Positions 1 to 7,725 of a stretch of 10,840 bases of DNA are shown piece by piece. Source of the DNA: SIG480 sp045649265 (GTDB lineage Bacteria; Bacillota; Clostridia; Oscillospirales; JAAYXM01). A program made the position numbers and the translations under genes. The DNA is taken from the NCBI GenBank assembly GCA_045649265.1, contig JAZRPO010000039.1, positions 1 through 10,840 on the forward strand, written 5' to 3'. Positions within the stretch are counted from its first letter, which is position 1, and every line of letters begins with the position of its first letter. The notes under the pieces are model-generated. The model searched no databases and was not told the DNA's origin. It saw only the letters and a program-made list of their open reading frames with translations.

Positions 1-1472
1 CGCAAATCGCGGATTATCTCCATTCTCTCTATCGTTTCAACATTGTGGTGAAGATACTTGACCTTTATTCCGGCCTGTTCAAGATATGCGGTGAGGTCCT
101 CTGCCATTTTTTTAGTAAGAGTAGTAACAAGAATACGCTCGCGAGCTTCAAGCCGCGCATTGATTTCACCTATAAGGTCGTCTATCTGCCCTTCGGTCGG
201 GCGAATATCAATTTCCGGGTCGAGAAGTCCGGTCGGGCGGATGAGTTGCTCGGCAATCTGGGCTGAGCGCTCTCTCTCGTATTCACCGGGGGTTGCAGAA
301 ACATAGATAACCTGATTGATATGGTCTTCAAATTCAGCAAAATTTAGGGGCCTGTTGTCAAATGCGCTCGGCAGGCGGAAGCCGTACTTTACAAGCGTTT
401 CCTTTCTCGCGCGGTCGCCGGCATACATTCCGCGCACCTGCGGAAGTGTCACATGGGACTCGTCAACTATGAGAAGGAAATCATCGGGGAAGTAGTCCAT
501 AAGCGTAAACGGAGGGCTTCCGGGCTTTCTGCTGCTTATTATTCTCGAATAGTTTTCTATTCCGTTGCAATATCCAAGCTCCTCCATCATTTCAACGTCA
601 TATTCTGTGCGCTGGCGAAGCCTTTGTGCTTCGAGGAGCTTACCGTCATTTTCAAATTCCCTGACGCACGCTTCCATCTCATCTATTATCTCGTTGCACG
701 CCTTTGCCATTTTTTCGGGAGTAGAAACATAATGGGATGCGGGGTAAATTGCAACATGAGAAAGCTCGCGCTTAACCGAGCCTGTAACAACATTGATTTC
801 AGAAATTCTGTCAACCTCATCGCCGAAAAATTCAACACGAATGGCAGAATCGTTTGAGTAGACAGGGAAAATTTCAACAGTGTCGCCGCGAACACGGAAC
901 TTGTTTCGCTCAAAGGCAACGTCGTTTCGCTCGTAGCGGATTTCAACGAGCTTGCGGATAACATCATCGCGCTCCTTTGTCATACCGGGGCGGAGAGAGA
1001 TTACCATGCTTGAATAATCTATGGGGTCGCCGAGACCGTAGATACACGAAACGCTCGCAACTATTATAACATCGCGCCGCTCGCCGAGAGAGGCTGTTGC
1101 GCTGTGGCGGAGGCGGTCGATTTCTTCGTTTGTTGAGGAGTCCTTCTCTATATACGTGTCGGTATGAGGAATATAGGCCTCAGGCTGATAATAGTCAAAA
1201 TACGAAACAAAATATTCAACTGCGTTGTCCGGAAAAAAAGCACGGAGCTCAGAGCAAAGCTGCGCAGCAAGGGTTTTGTTGTGCGCAAGCACGAGCGTAG
1301 GCTTTTGCACGCGCTCAATAATGTTTGCCATGGTAAAGGTTTTTCCGGAGCCTGTAACACCCAGAAGCGTCTGCTCCGAAAGCCCCATTTCGATTCCGCG
1401 AGAGAGTGCTTCAATGGCGGCAGGCTGGTCGCCTGTCGGGGAATAGGGTGCGTGTATTTTGAATTTCTCCAT
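1..1472 (-). CDS. uvrB: UvrABC excinuclease subunit B, C-terminus beyond window edge
   Basis: Damage-verifying helicase-like subunit of nucleotide excision repair: UvrA loads it on DNA, it probes the strand with its beta-hairpin, then recruits UvrC for incision. The window holds residues 1-490 of roughly 660. Seen: the GDQP motif (14-17), Walker A GVTGSGKT (38-45), the Tyr-rich beta-hairpin starting YYQPEAYIP with IEKDSS behind it (about 92-111), DESH (337-340, the same numbering as the E. coli protein), the SAT motif (392-394), and the start of the second helicase domain ending at ERMEIIRDL. The C-terminal UvrC-binding UVR domain lies outside the window. The ATG at 1472 has a strong site AAAGGAGGTC (1481-1490) 8 nt upstream. 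Only 20 bp separate it from the permease stop, so it is the third gene of the minus-strand operon. No LexA-type site was seen directly upstream. Identity is certain; the truncation is only the window edge. Confidence 0.98.
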   Translation of the reverse strand, partial: MEKFKIHAPYSPTGDQPAAIEALSRGIEMGLSEQTLLGVTGSGKTFTMANIIERVQKPTLVLAHNKTLAAQLCSELRAFFPDNAVEYFVSYFDYYQPEAYIPHTDTYIEKDSSTNEEIDRLRHSATASLGERRDVIIVASVSCIYGLGDPIDYSSMVISLRPGMTKERDDVIRKLVEIRYERNDVAFERNKFRVRGDTVEIFPVYSNDSAIRVEFFGDEVDRISEINVVTGSVKRELSHVAIYPASHYVSTPEKMAKACNEIIDEMEACVREFENDGKLLEAQRLRQRTEYDVEMMEELGYCNGIENYSRIISSRKPGSPPFTLMDYFPDDFLLIVDESHVTLPQVRGMYAGDRARKETLVKYGFRLPSAFDNRPLNFAEFEDHINQVIYVSATPGEYERERSAQIAEQLIRPTGLLDPEIDIRPTEGQIDDLIGEINARLEARERILVTTLTKKMAEDLTAYLEQAGIKVKYLHHNVETIERMEIIRDL

Positions 1473-1492
1473 AACGACCAGACCTCCTTTTG

Positions 1493-2623
1493 TTAAAATA
1501 TAAGCATTGCAAAGGTAAGAAAAATGAGAAAGCCAAAATTAAAGAGCGAAAATTTTATTATATAGCTTTTAGCTTTTCCGGGGTTGTGATGCACATACGT
1601 TCTGAATGTTATAAGGCTTGCAAGAGAGGAGATGAGAGTTCCCACACCACCGATATTGACGCCGCGGAGAAGGCTTGCATAATCTTCCGTAAACTGCGAG
1701 AGCAGGATTGCCGAGGGGACATTGCTTATAAACTGACAGGAAAGGATTGAAAAAACAAGAGTATTTTTCTCAAGGAGATGAGAGAAAATTTTGTGGACAA
1801 TATCAATTCTTGCCATATTTCCTGCAAATATAAAAAAGAAAACAAATGTGAGCAGAAGCGGATAGTCAACCGCGCGGAGTGCTGAACGGTCAACATACAT
1901 AAGAAAAAGAGGAATAACCACAAGTCCGATGTAGTAAGGGATACCACGGAAAACAATTGCAATCGAAAGTGCGAAAAGCAGCAGATAAAACACCGTCTTT
2001 TTGCGGTCGAGAACAATGTCGTTACTCATGAGAGTAAGCTTTTCGGGCTTGACAAAAATAAAACAACAGAGTGTTATGAGTGCAATCGAAAGAATAAATG
2101 GAAAAAGCATAATTTCCATAAACTCAAGGTTCGGAATATTGAATTTCGTGTAAAGATAGAGATTTTGCGGATTTCCGAAAGGAGTGAGCATACCGCCGAG
2201 GTTTGCGGAAATATTCTGCATAATAAAGGTGAACGCCATGTATTTTTCCTTGCCCGTTTCTGTAAGGACAAAGTATCCCAGAGGAAGAAAGGTCAGAAGC
2301 GCCATATCGTTGGCAATGAGCATAGAACCTATAAATGTGATATAGACAAGAGCAAGAATGCTTATTCTCGCATTTTTGAAAAGAACGACAACTCTCTGTG
2401 CCAGCACATAGAAAAAGCAGATGTTGCGAAGGGCACACACCACGGCAAGCACGCAAAACAGGCAGGTGAGCGTCTTGAAGTCAAAATACCCGAGATATTC
2501 GCGGTCGGGAGGGACAAAAAAGCAGGTTATGACTGCGGCGATGAGCGCGATGAACATAACCGCGTTCTGTTTTATAAAAGGAAGGAGCCTGAATTTGTTT
2601 TTCTTTTGTACCGTGGTTGTCAT
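1493..2623 (-). CDS. SLC13/CitM/ArsB-type (ion transporter superfamily) permease
   Basis: Integral membrane protein of 376 residues with about ten hydrophobic segments, placed in the ion-transporter superfamily (SLC13, CitMHS, ArsB, NhaD). Two family-type re-entrant motifs are visible: IANDMALL (103-110) followed by TPFGNPQN (147-154), and in the second half SNVPSAILLS (300-309). The pseudo-symmetric NxP/NDxxL motifs are the substrate and cation-binding loops in this superfamily. At 376 residues it is shorter than typical dicarboxylate carriers (430-500), so the N-terminal scaffold is probably reduced. The cytoplasmic N-terminus is basic (QKKNKFR), consistent with an inside location. The ATG at 2623 lies 14 bp after the flavoprotein stop, with a modest AGAAAGAAG site at its 5' side. 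It ends 20 bp before uvrB, so the three genes are probably one transcript. The substrate (organic acid, arsenite-like anion or sodium-coupled ion) cannot be decided from sequence. Confidence 0.85.
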   Translation of the reverse strand: MTTTVQKKNKFRLLPFIKQNAVMFIALIAAVITCFFVPPDREYLGYFDFKTLTCLFCVLAVVCALRNICFFYVLAQRVVVLFKNARISILALVYITFIGSMLIANDMALLTFLPLGYFVLTETGKEKYMAFTFIMQNISANLGGMLTPFGNPQNLYLYTKFNIPNLEFMEIMLFPFILSIALITLCCFIFVKPEKLTLMSNDIVLDRKKTVFYLLLFALSIAIVFRGIPYYIGLVVIPLFLMYVDRSALRAVDYPLLLTFVFFFIFAGNMARIDIVHKIFSHLLEKNTLVFSILSCQFISNVPSAILLSQFTEDYASLLRGVNIGGVGTLISSLASLITFRTYVHHNPGKAKSYIIKFSLFNFGFLIFLTFAMLIF

Positions 2624-2637
2624 ATGGATGCTTCTTT

Positions 2638-4224
2638 CTATAATTTTAATAAGGCTTCCGCAACACGGATGCCGTCAACCGCCGAGGAGAGGATTCCGCC
2701 GGCATAGCCTGCTCCCTCACCGCACGGATAAAGACCGGGAAGAGATGAAACCATTTCCTCGTTCCTGCATATGCGGACGGGTGAGGATGAGCGCGTTTCC
2801 GGTGCGGTAAGCACGGCTTCTCTGTCACGGAAGGCAGGGATAAGGCGGGAAAAGCCCGAAAGCCCTGAACGGAGAGATTCGGTAATATAGTCGGGAAAGA
2901 GCTCAGAAATGTTACATTCGCAGACTCCGGGCAGAAAAGAAGGAGAAACCTTTGAGAAGCCGGTCCTTCTTCCCGTCAAAAAGCCTTCGACCGTCTGTGC
3001 CGGGGCGCGGTAATTTCCGCCTCCGAGAGCAAAAGCTGCCTGCTCAATTTTTCTTTGCATAGAAACTCCGGCAAGCGGAGACTGTCCGCCAAAGTCCTCG
3101 GGGCCGACGCTTACGAGCAAGGCGCTGTTCGAGTTTTCCTTATTTCTTGCAAAAAGGCTCATTCCGTTTGTCACAAGCCCGCCCTCTTCGCTTGAAGCAT
3201 TTATAACCTCACCGCCCGGGCACATGCAGAATGTATATACAGCTCTGCCGTTTGTCAGCTTGTTTGAAAGCTTATAATCTGCTGCACCGAGAGCCGGATG
3301 CCCTGCAAAATCACCGTAGCGACACTTATCAATATCGCTTCTCAGATGTTCAATGCGGACGCCGATTGAAAACGGCTTCTGAACCATTGTTACACCTGCT
3401 TCAAGAAGAAGCTCAAAAACATCCCGGGCAGAGTGGCCGACGGCAAGGATAACATTTTCTGTTTCAAATGTTATCTCGCCGTCCTTAGTGCGACAGGAGA
3501 CAGCGGAGAGTTTTCCTTTGAGAGTATGAATTTTCGTGAGTGTAGTTTCAAAATATACGCTTCCGCCGAGAGATTTAATCTCCTCGCGGATGCCCGAAAC
3601 AACCTTCGGGAGATTGTCCGAGCCGATGTGCGGGTTGCGGACGTATGAAATTTCACTCGGCGCGCCGTGTTTTACAAACGTTTCAAAAACGCTCAATCTG
3701 CGCTTGTCGTGGGTTCCGGAATTGAGCTTACCGTCAGAAAACGCACCTGCGCCGCCCTCTCCGAACTGAACATTTGATTCAGGGTTGAGCTGTGCCGATG
3801 CCCAGAAGCTTTTTACAGTCGCAGCTCTTTTTTCGACAGACTGCCCTCGCTCGATAAGGATGGGGCGAGCGCCAAATCTCGCAAGAGTGAGCGCGGCAAA
3901 AAGCCCGGCAGGGCCTGCCCCGACAACAACAGGGCGTCCGCTCGGCAGAGTCGGAGACATTGACGGAGCCGCCTCGGAAGAAGGCTTTATTGCAATATCT
4001 CCGCGCGATACACGCGCGACAATCTTCTTTTCGTTTCCCGACACCTCAACCTCAACGGAAAAAACAAAGTGAACATTCGTTTTTTCACGCGCATCAACGG
4101 CTTTTTTCGTAATTTTAAGCGATTTTATATCCTTTGGAGAAATGTTTAATGCCCGCGCAGCACGCGAATATAACTTTTTCTCATCGTCAGAAAGCGAAAG
4201 TTTGAGATTTCCTATTTGTATCAT
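2638..4224 (-). CDS. COG2509-type NAD(P)/FAD-dependent oxidoreductase
   Basis: Cytoplasmic flavoprotein of 528 residues with no signal peptide. It has an N-terminal domain of about 95 residues (IQIGNLKLSLSDDEKKL onward). Next comes a Rossmann dinucleotide fold with GAGPAG (102-107) and an acidic residue E125 at the end of beta-2 for the FAD ribose. Then follow the motif QFGEGGAGAFSDGKL (153-167) and a C-terminal FAD-closing motif CGEGAGYAGGI (about 501-511) before the final helix. This combination is typical of the uncharacterised dehydrogenase group COG2509 widespread in Clostridia. Substrate and electron acceptor are unknown. The start was chosen at ATG 4224 because a purine-rich site (4230-4239) sits at correct spacing. 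An in-frame TTG at 4245 would add seven residues but would put that site inside the gene. It is the first gene of the operon with the permease and uvrB. Family confidence is high; function is not assigned. Confidence 0.9.
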   Translation of the reverse strand: MIQIGNLKLSLSDDEKKLYSRAARALNISPKDIKSLKITKKAVDAREKTNVHFVFSVEVEVSGNEKKIVARVSRGDIAIKPSSEAAPSMSPTLPSGRPVVVGAGPAGLFAALTLARFGARPILIERGQSVEKRAATVKSFWASAQLNPESNVQFGEGGAGAFSDGKLNSGTHDKRRLSVFETFVKHGAPSEISYVRNPHIGSDNLPKVVSGIREEIKSLGGSVYFETTLTKIHTLKGKLSAVSCRTKDGEITFETENVILAVGHSARDVFELLLEAGVTMVQKPFSIGVRIEHLRSDIDKCRYGDFAGHPALGAADYKLSNKLTNGRAVYTFCMCPGGEVINASSEEGGLVTNGMSLFARNKENSNSALLVSVGPEDFGGQSPLAGVSMQRKIEQAAFALGGGNYRAPAQTVEGFLTGRRTGFSKVSPSFLPGVCECNISELFPDYITESLRSGLSGFSRLIPAFRDREAVLTAPETRSSSPVRICRNEEMVSSLPGLYPCGEGAGYAGGILSSAVDGIRVAEALLKL

Positions 4225-4229
4225 AACAT

Positions 4230-4239
4230 TTTTCCTTTT
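4230..4239 (-). promoter_or_regulatory. Ribosome binding site that fixes the flavoprotein start
   Basis: On the minus strand this reads AAAAGGAAAA, with its GGA ending 8 nt before ATG 4224. It overlaps codons that would be translated from the alternative in-frame TTG at 4245, for which no comparable site exists upstream. This favours ATG 4224. Confidence 0.7.
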
Positions 4240-4262
4240 AAGCAAATATTCACTAACAAATT

Positions 4263-4291
4263 ATTATATCAAAAATAAATTTAAAAGTAAA
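4263..4291 (-). promoter_or_regulatory. Sigma-A promoter, flavoprotein-permease-uvrB operon
   Basis: The minus strand carries TTTACT (-35, 4286-4291), a 17-bp spacer and TATAAT (-10, 4263-4268). A TG two bases before the -10 makes an extended -10 element. Transcription would start near 4256, leaving a leader of about 30 nt that holds only the ribosome site. It stands back to back with the GntR promoter, the two -35 boxes being 3 bp apart, so a repressor at the GntR operator (4322-4356) could affect it only indirectly. Confidence 0.75.
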
Positions 4292-4294
4292 CAG

Positions 4295-4323
4295 TTGACA
4301 AATGGAGAAAAGCAGGTTATACT
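4295..4323 (+). promoter_or_regulatory. Sigma-A promoter of the gntR-ABC operon
   Basis: TTGACA (4295-4300), a 17-bp spacer and TATACT (4318-4323) form a near-perfect consensus. The last two bases of the -10 belong to the left arm of the operator palindrome, and the expected start (near 4330) falls inside that arm. A bound repressor would therefore block polymerase. The strength suggests a promoter kept off by repression rather than one that needs activation. Confidence 0.85.
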
Positions 4324-4356
4324 CTAACTGTACTAATACAGATAATACAGTTAGAG
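4322..4356 (+). promoter_or_regulatory. Operator: 11-bp perfect inverted repeat, 13-bp spacer
   Basis: CTCTAACTGTA (4322-4332) is exactly complementary to TACAGTTAGAG (4346-4356), separated by 13 bp. A nested palindrome CTGTA-ctaa-TACAG (4328-4341) lies within it. The layout (half-site ending in GTA, 13 bp, half-site beginning TAC) resembles the operator I recall for B. subtilis YtrA (AGTGTA-13 bp-TACACT), which fits the YtrA-like protein encoded next. It overlaps the -10 box and the expected start, implying autorepression of the whole operon. Because transcription starts inside the left arm, the full hairpin would not form in RNA, so a DNA operator is more likely than an attenuator. Confidence 0.85.
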
Positions 4357-4366
4357 GGGTGATAGC

Positions 4367-4747
4367 GTGGTAAAACTCGATTATAAAAGCGACAAACCAT
4401 TGCACGAACAGATAAGCAGGGGGATTTGCGAGCTTATTCTGTGCGGGGCGCTTGCACCCGACGAACAGCTGCCGTCTGTGCGTGATTTGTCGGTGAGCCT
4501 TACAGTCAACCCGAACACGGTTCAGCGCGCATACAAAAGCCTCGAAGCTGAGGGGCTTATATACAGTATTAAGGGTAAAGGAAACTTTGTTTCCTCCGGA
4601 CCGAAATCGTCGCAAGAGACGACGGAAAAGCTGTATGAAGCGATTTTTGAAGCTGGACGTGCCCTTGCGTTTTACGGAGAGGATAAGCAGGCTGCCCTGC
4701 GAGTGCTCGATAAAGCTTTTGAGGAAGGAGAAAAACATAAATGGTAA
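4367..4747 (+). CDS. GntR family (YtrA subfamily) transcriptional repressor
   Basis: Small regulator of 126 residues, the usual size for the YtrA subfamily. It has an N-terminal winged helix-turn-helix and only a short helical tail instead of a large effector domain. Seen: the first helix with KPLHEQISRGI (10-20), then LPSVRDLS (35-42) and VNPNTVQRAYKSLE (48-60) forming the helix-turn-helix, and the wing around KGKGNFV (69-75). Residues 84-126 form a helical, probably dimerising tail. The start is GTG 4367, preceded by an extended ribosome site GAGGGGTGAT (4354-4363) that overlaps the right operator arm. Its stop overlaps the ABC ATPase start by 7 bp, so the two are translationally coupled. 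In related systems (B. subtilis ytr) the repressor is released under cell-wall-antibiotic stress. Whether the signal is the same here is inference. Confidence 0.93.
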   Translation: MVKLDYKSDKPLHEQISRGICELILCGALAPDEQLPSVRDLSVSLTVNPNTVQRAYKSLEAEGLIYSIKGKGNFVSSGPKSSQETTEKLYEAIFEAGRALAFYGEDKQAALRVLDKAFEEGEKHKW

Positions 4748-5637
4748 AAGTAAAAAATCTTACAAAAACCTTTGGAAACTTCCGCGCGCTTGACGAGCTG
4801 TCTCTCACGGTGCCCAAAGGAAGCATATATGGGCTTGTGGGCCCGAACGGCGCAGGCAAAACAACGATAATTAACCATCTTATGGGAGTTTATAAGCCTG
4901 ATTCGGGAAAGGTATTGATTGATGGAGAAGAGGTCTGGGAAAATACTTATCTTAAGAAACGTGTGCTTTGTATAAATGATGAGTGGTATTTCTATCCAAG
5001 CTTTTCGATGAAGGAGATGGCAAAGCTATACGCCGGGCTTTATCCGAACTTTAACAGAGAAAGGTATGAAAAGCTTTCTGAAATTCTTCCGATAGATGAA
5101 AACAGACAGATAAGAAGATTTTCAAAGGGAATGAAAAAGCAGGTTGCCTTCCGTTTGGTTCTCTCATGTATGCCCGAGGTGCTGATTCTCGATGAGCCGC
5201 TTGACGGGCTTGACCCGGTTATGAGAAAGCAGATTATGAATGTAATAATTTCTGACGTTGCAGAACGGCAGATGACAGTGATTGTATCTTCGCATAACCT
5301 GCGAGAGCTTGAAGACATTTGTGACCACGTAGGGATTATTCATCGCGGAAAGATGGTGCTCGAGAAGCCGCTTGAGCGCCTCAAAGGAAATATCTGCAAG
5401 GTCCAGCTCGCTTTTGGCGGAAAGTTTCCCGAAGAGCTTCTCGGCGAAGAGGTTCTTCATTCGTCAAGGCTAGGCTCGGTCTACACCCTCATCGTCAAGG
5501 GTGATTCCGACACGTTTGAGAAAAAGGCAAGAGAATTTTCGCCGCTTATTTACGACAAAGTAAGTCTTACGCTTGAAGAAGTTTTCATTTACGAGTTAGG
5601 AGGGTTGGGTTATGACCTCAAAGAAGTCATTCTTTAG
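4741..5637 (+). CDS. ABC transporter ATP-binding protein, YtrB/CcmA-like
   Basis: ATPase subunit of 298 residues that powers the permease encoded next. Seen: Walker A GPNGAGKTT (34-42), an ABC signature of the divergent form FSKGM (127-131) instead of LSGGQ, Walker B LILDEP (148-153), D-loop GLDP (156-159) and the switch histidine SSH (183-185). The Q-loop position carries Asp (CINDEWYFYP, 77-86) rather than Gln, which seems usual for this GntR-linked subgroup. Residues 215-298 form a C-terminal regulatory region ending in a LTLEEVF element common in drug and bacteriocin ABC ATPases. The site AAGGAG (4725-4730) lies inside gntR. The ATG at 4741 overlaps the gntR stop by 7 bp, and the 3' end overlaps the permease start by 26 bp, implying fixed-ratio expression of all three. 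Direction of transport is not proven; export or antibiotic removal is likeliest from family context. Confidence 0.94.
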   Translation: MVKVKNLTKTFGNFRALDELSLTVPKGSIYGLVGPNGAGKTTIINHLMGVYKPDSGKVLIDGEEVWENTYLKKRVLCINDEWYFYPSFSMKEMAKLYAGLYPNFNRERYEKLSEILPIDENRQIRRFSKGMKKQVAFRLVLSCMPEVLILDEPLDGLDPVMRKQIMNVIISDVAERQMTVIVSSHNLRELEDICDHVGIIHRGKMVLEKPLERLKGNICKVQLAFGGKFPEELLGEEVLHSSRLGSVYTLIVKGDSDTFEKKAREFSPLIYDKVSLTLEEVFIYELGGLGYDLKEVIL

Positions 5638-7723
5638 CTTGGCGATTTATCTTAACAACTTAAAACGCTTCAAATGGGGAAGCTTCCTTTATGCAATCGT
5701 CCTGTTCTTCTCCGTTCCATTCGTCTTTCTTGTTGAGAATTCTCATCGCCTCACAATGCGGTTTTTGCCAACCGCAATGAAATATCCTCCGCTTCTGCGG
5801 GAATCATACATAATAATTCCCGTTCTTCTTGCGATGATTGTGCCGTGCATTGCGGCGGCGCTCATTTTCAACAACGTCCACTCGATAAGGCAGAGCGTGT
5901 TTATCCACTCGCTTCCGATAAAGAGGGGGCAGAACTATCTTTCAGACCTGCTCTCGGGGCTCACGCTCATGGCCGCGCCGGTTCTGTTTAACGGTACAGT
6001 GCTTCTCATAATGAGTTTTTCTGTATACGGCGAAATCATTTCCTCCTGGTCGGTTGTTTACTGGACATTTTTAAATCTCACCATAATTTTTGTTATGTTT
6101 TCCGTGTCGGCGGCGACGGCGTTCTTAACGGGAAACACGGCAACCCACATTGGCATAAACGTGTTTGTTCACGTTCTTCCGCTGCTTGTTGCGCTGACGA
6201 TTGCCGTCATAAGCGAAGAGTTTCTGTTCGGATTCGTTTCGGCAGAGAACTTCGTTGCAAACCGGATAATTGAAAAAACTCCGCTCGTGTGGCTTTTCAC
6301 AAACGCGATAAACTATTATCCGAAAAACGCAAACATTTTTGTGCAAGCGGAGCTGTGGATATACATAGCAGGTGCCGTTCTGGTGTATTTCTGTGGCTAC
6401 CTTCTTTATAGAAAAAGAAAAATTGAACTCTCGGGAGACGTTGCTGCGTTTTCGGCATTCCGCCCGATTTTTAAATATCTTGCGACGACGTCAATCGCAT
6501 CTGTTCTTTTTGCCATACTCGTTGAAAACAACATTTCGCCCGTTTTTATGTATATCGAGATCGCGGTCGGCGCGGCGATAGTATACTTCGCCTGCGAAAT
6601 GCTTATGAACAAAAGCTTCCGCGTGTTCAGACTCTATAAAGGGCTCATATCGTTCTTCGTCGTCGGCATGCTGGCTCTCTCCTTCTGTGCATACACGAGC
6701 GTTTTCGGATACGAAACGAGAGTGCCCGAGAGTGGCGAGATAGAGAGCGCAGCGGTGCACACAGGCAGAAACTTCAACAGTGCACCCCTGATTGCGGATG
6801 AAGAGGTCATATGCAGCACCGTGGAGATTCACAGCGAGCTTATCAAGAACCCGCCAGTGAGGGCAAAAGACGCAATAGAAGATTCGAGATTTTTGTATGT
6901 AACCTACAAGTACAAGAACGGAAAGAGTCTCAAGCGTTCGTACCTCGTGCCCGTTGACGTGTATGATGATGCGCTTTCGCAGATGTATGAAAACGCAGAA
7001 TATAAGCTTCGGGTAAAGGGGATTGCTCCAATAAACAGCGAAAACGTTGAAGGACTTGACTTCTCGATGGAAAACTCGCGCTTCGGCTACAATATCTCAG
7101 TCAAAGAGGGCGCATCCGAGATTATGCGGGCGATTGAAAAAGATGTTTCAGAGCTTTCCTACAACGAGATTGAAGGAGAAAAGCTGTTAAGCTTCAGAGT
7201 TCGTTTTGATATGACCTATGAAGAAAACGAAAAGGTCAGGGTTTTTAAGGAAGACCGCGATATGCAGGAGGTTGATAAGGACAGGATAATTCACAGCTTT
7301 GAAATAACCGTAAACGACAACTTCAAAAACACCATTGAAGTCCTCAAAAAATACAGCTATTATGATGAGGCTCTCAACGCTGCATCAAACGTCGTCTGGA
7401 TATACAAAAAGCCTGTACCCGTGACGAAAAACAGAACGGAGGATCAGCTGTTGCTTGATGCCGCGAGCGGGGATATAAAAGCAACTGTGGTGGAAGAAGC
7501 GAACTACAAGCAGGCTGACTGCGCAAAGCTTTATTCTGTTGACGGAAGGCGTGTTGTGGAAGAAATGCTTAAAACGGAAGCCAAAACGCTCGCTCCGGGA
7601 GAGTATTATTATATCTTCCTTTGCTCAAGCAACAACTTCGGGGAAACGTATATGCCGTACAACAAGCTTGCCATCCCGAAAGCCGAGCTACCCGATTATC
7701 TTAAAAAGTATATAGAGCAGTAA
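5612..7723 (+). CDS. ABC permease with large extracytoplasmic domain (DUF6449-like)
   Basis: Polytopic protein of 703 residues, the membrane partner of the upstream ATPase. About nine hydrophobic segments are seen near 25-41, 66-86, 118-138, 148-172, 182-202, 248-266, 292-304, 309-330 and 346-364. The cytoplasmic loop HSLPIKRGQNYLSDLLSG (99-116) is typical of ABC-2-like permeases and probably a coupling segment. From about 366 to 703 the protein is hydrophilic, rich in charged residues and aromatic beta-like stretches, with no further membrane span. This domain of some 340 residues would lie outside the membrane. The architecture recalls Bacillota permeases annotated with DUF6449; that name is from memory and unverified. 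The site TTAGGAGGG (5596-5604) precedes ATG 5612, inside the ATPase gene. One permease gene suggests a homodimer. The outer domain may sense or extract a lipid- or peptide-like ligand, which is inference. Confidence 0.88.
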   Translation: MTSKKSFFSLAIYLNNLKRFKWGSFLYAIVLFFSVPFVFLVENSHRLTMRFLPTAMKYPPLLRESYIIIPVLLAMIVPCIAAALIFNNVHSIRQSVFIHSLPIKRGQNYLSDLLSGLTLMAAPVLFNGTVLLIMSFSVYGEIISSWSVVYWTFLNLTIIFVMFSVSAATAFLTGNTATHIGINVFVHVLPLLVALTIAVISEEFLFGFVSAENFVANRIIEKTPLVWLFTNAINYYPKNANIFVQAELWIYIAGAVLVYFCGYLLYRKRKIELSGDVAAFSAFRPIFKYLATTSIASVLFAILVENNISPVFMYIEIAVGAAIVYFACEMLMNKSFRVFRLYKGLISFFVVGMLALSFCAYTSVFGYETRVPESGEIESAAVHTGRNFNSAPLIADEEVICSTVEIHSELIKNPPVRAKDAIEDSRFLYVTYKYKNGKSLKRSYLVPVDVYDDALSQMYENAEYKLRVKGIAPINSENVEGLDFSMENSRFGYNISVKEGASEIMRAIEKDVSELSYNEIEGEKLLSFRVRFDMTYEENEKVRVFKEDRDMQEVDKDRIIHSFEITVNDNFKNTIEVLKKYSYYDEALNAASNVVWIYKKPVPVTKNRTEDQLLLDAASGDIKATVVEEANYKQADCAKLYSVDGRRVVEEMLKTEAKTLAPGEYYYIFLCSSNNFGETYMPYNKLAIPKAELPDYLKKYIEQ

Positions 7724-7725
7724 AA

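Noticed and set aside
453..857. Plus-strand open frame of 134 residues inside uvrB
   Set aside because: It is fully antisense to conserved uvrB sequence, including the DESH region; no independent evidence supports it.
2165..2707. Plus-strand open frame of 180 residues opposite the permease and flavoprotein
   Set aside because: The protein is low-complexity and Lys/Arg/His-rich, as expected from antisense reading of a hydrophobic membrane gene; it has no domain or start signal.
4225..4245. Upstream in-frame TTG at 4245 as start of the flavoprotein
   Set aside because: The only good ribosome site lies between this TTG and ATG 4224 and would be translated if the TTG were used; no site precedes the TTG.
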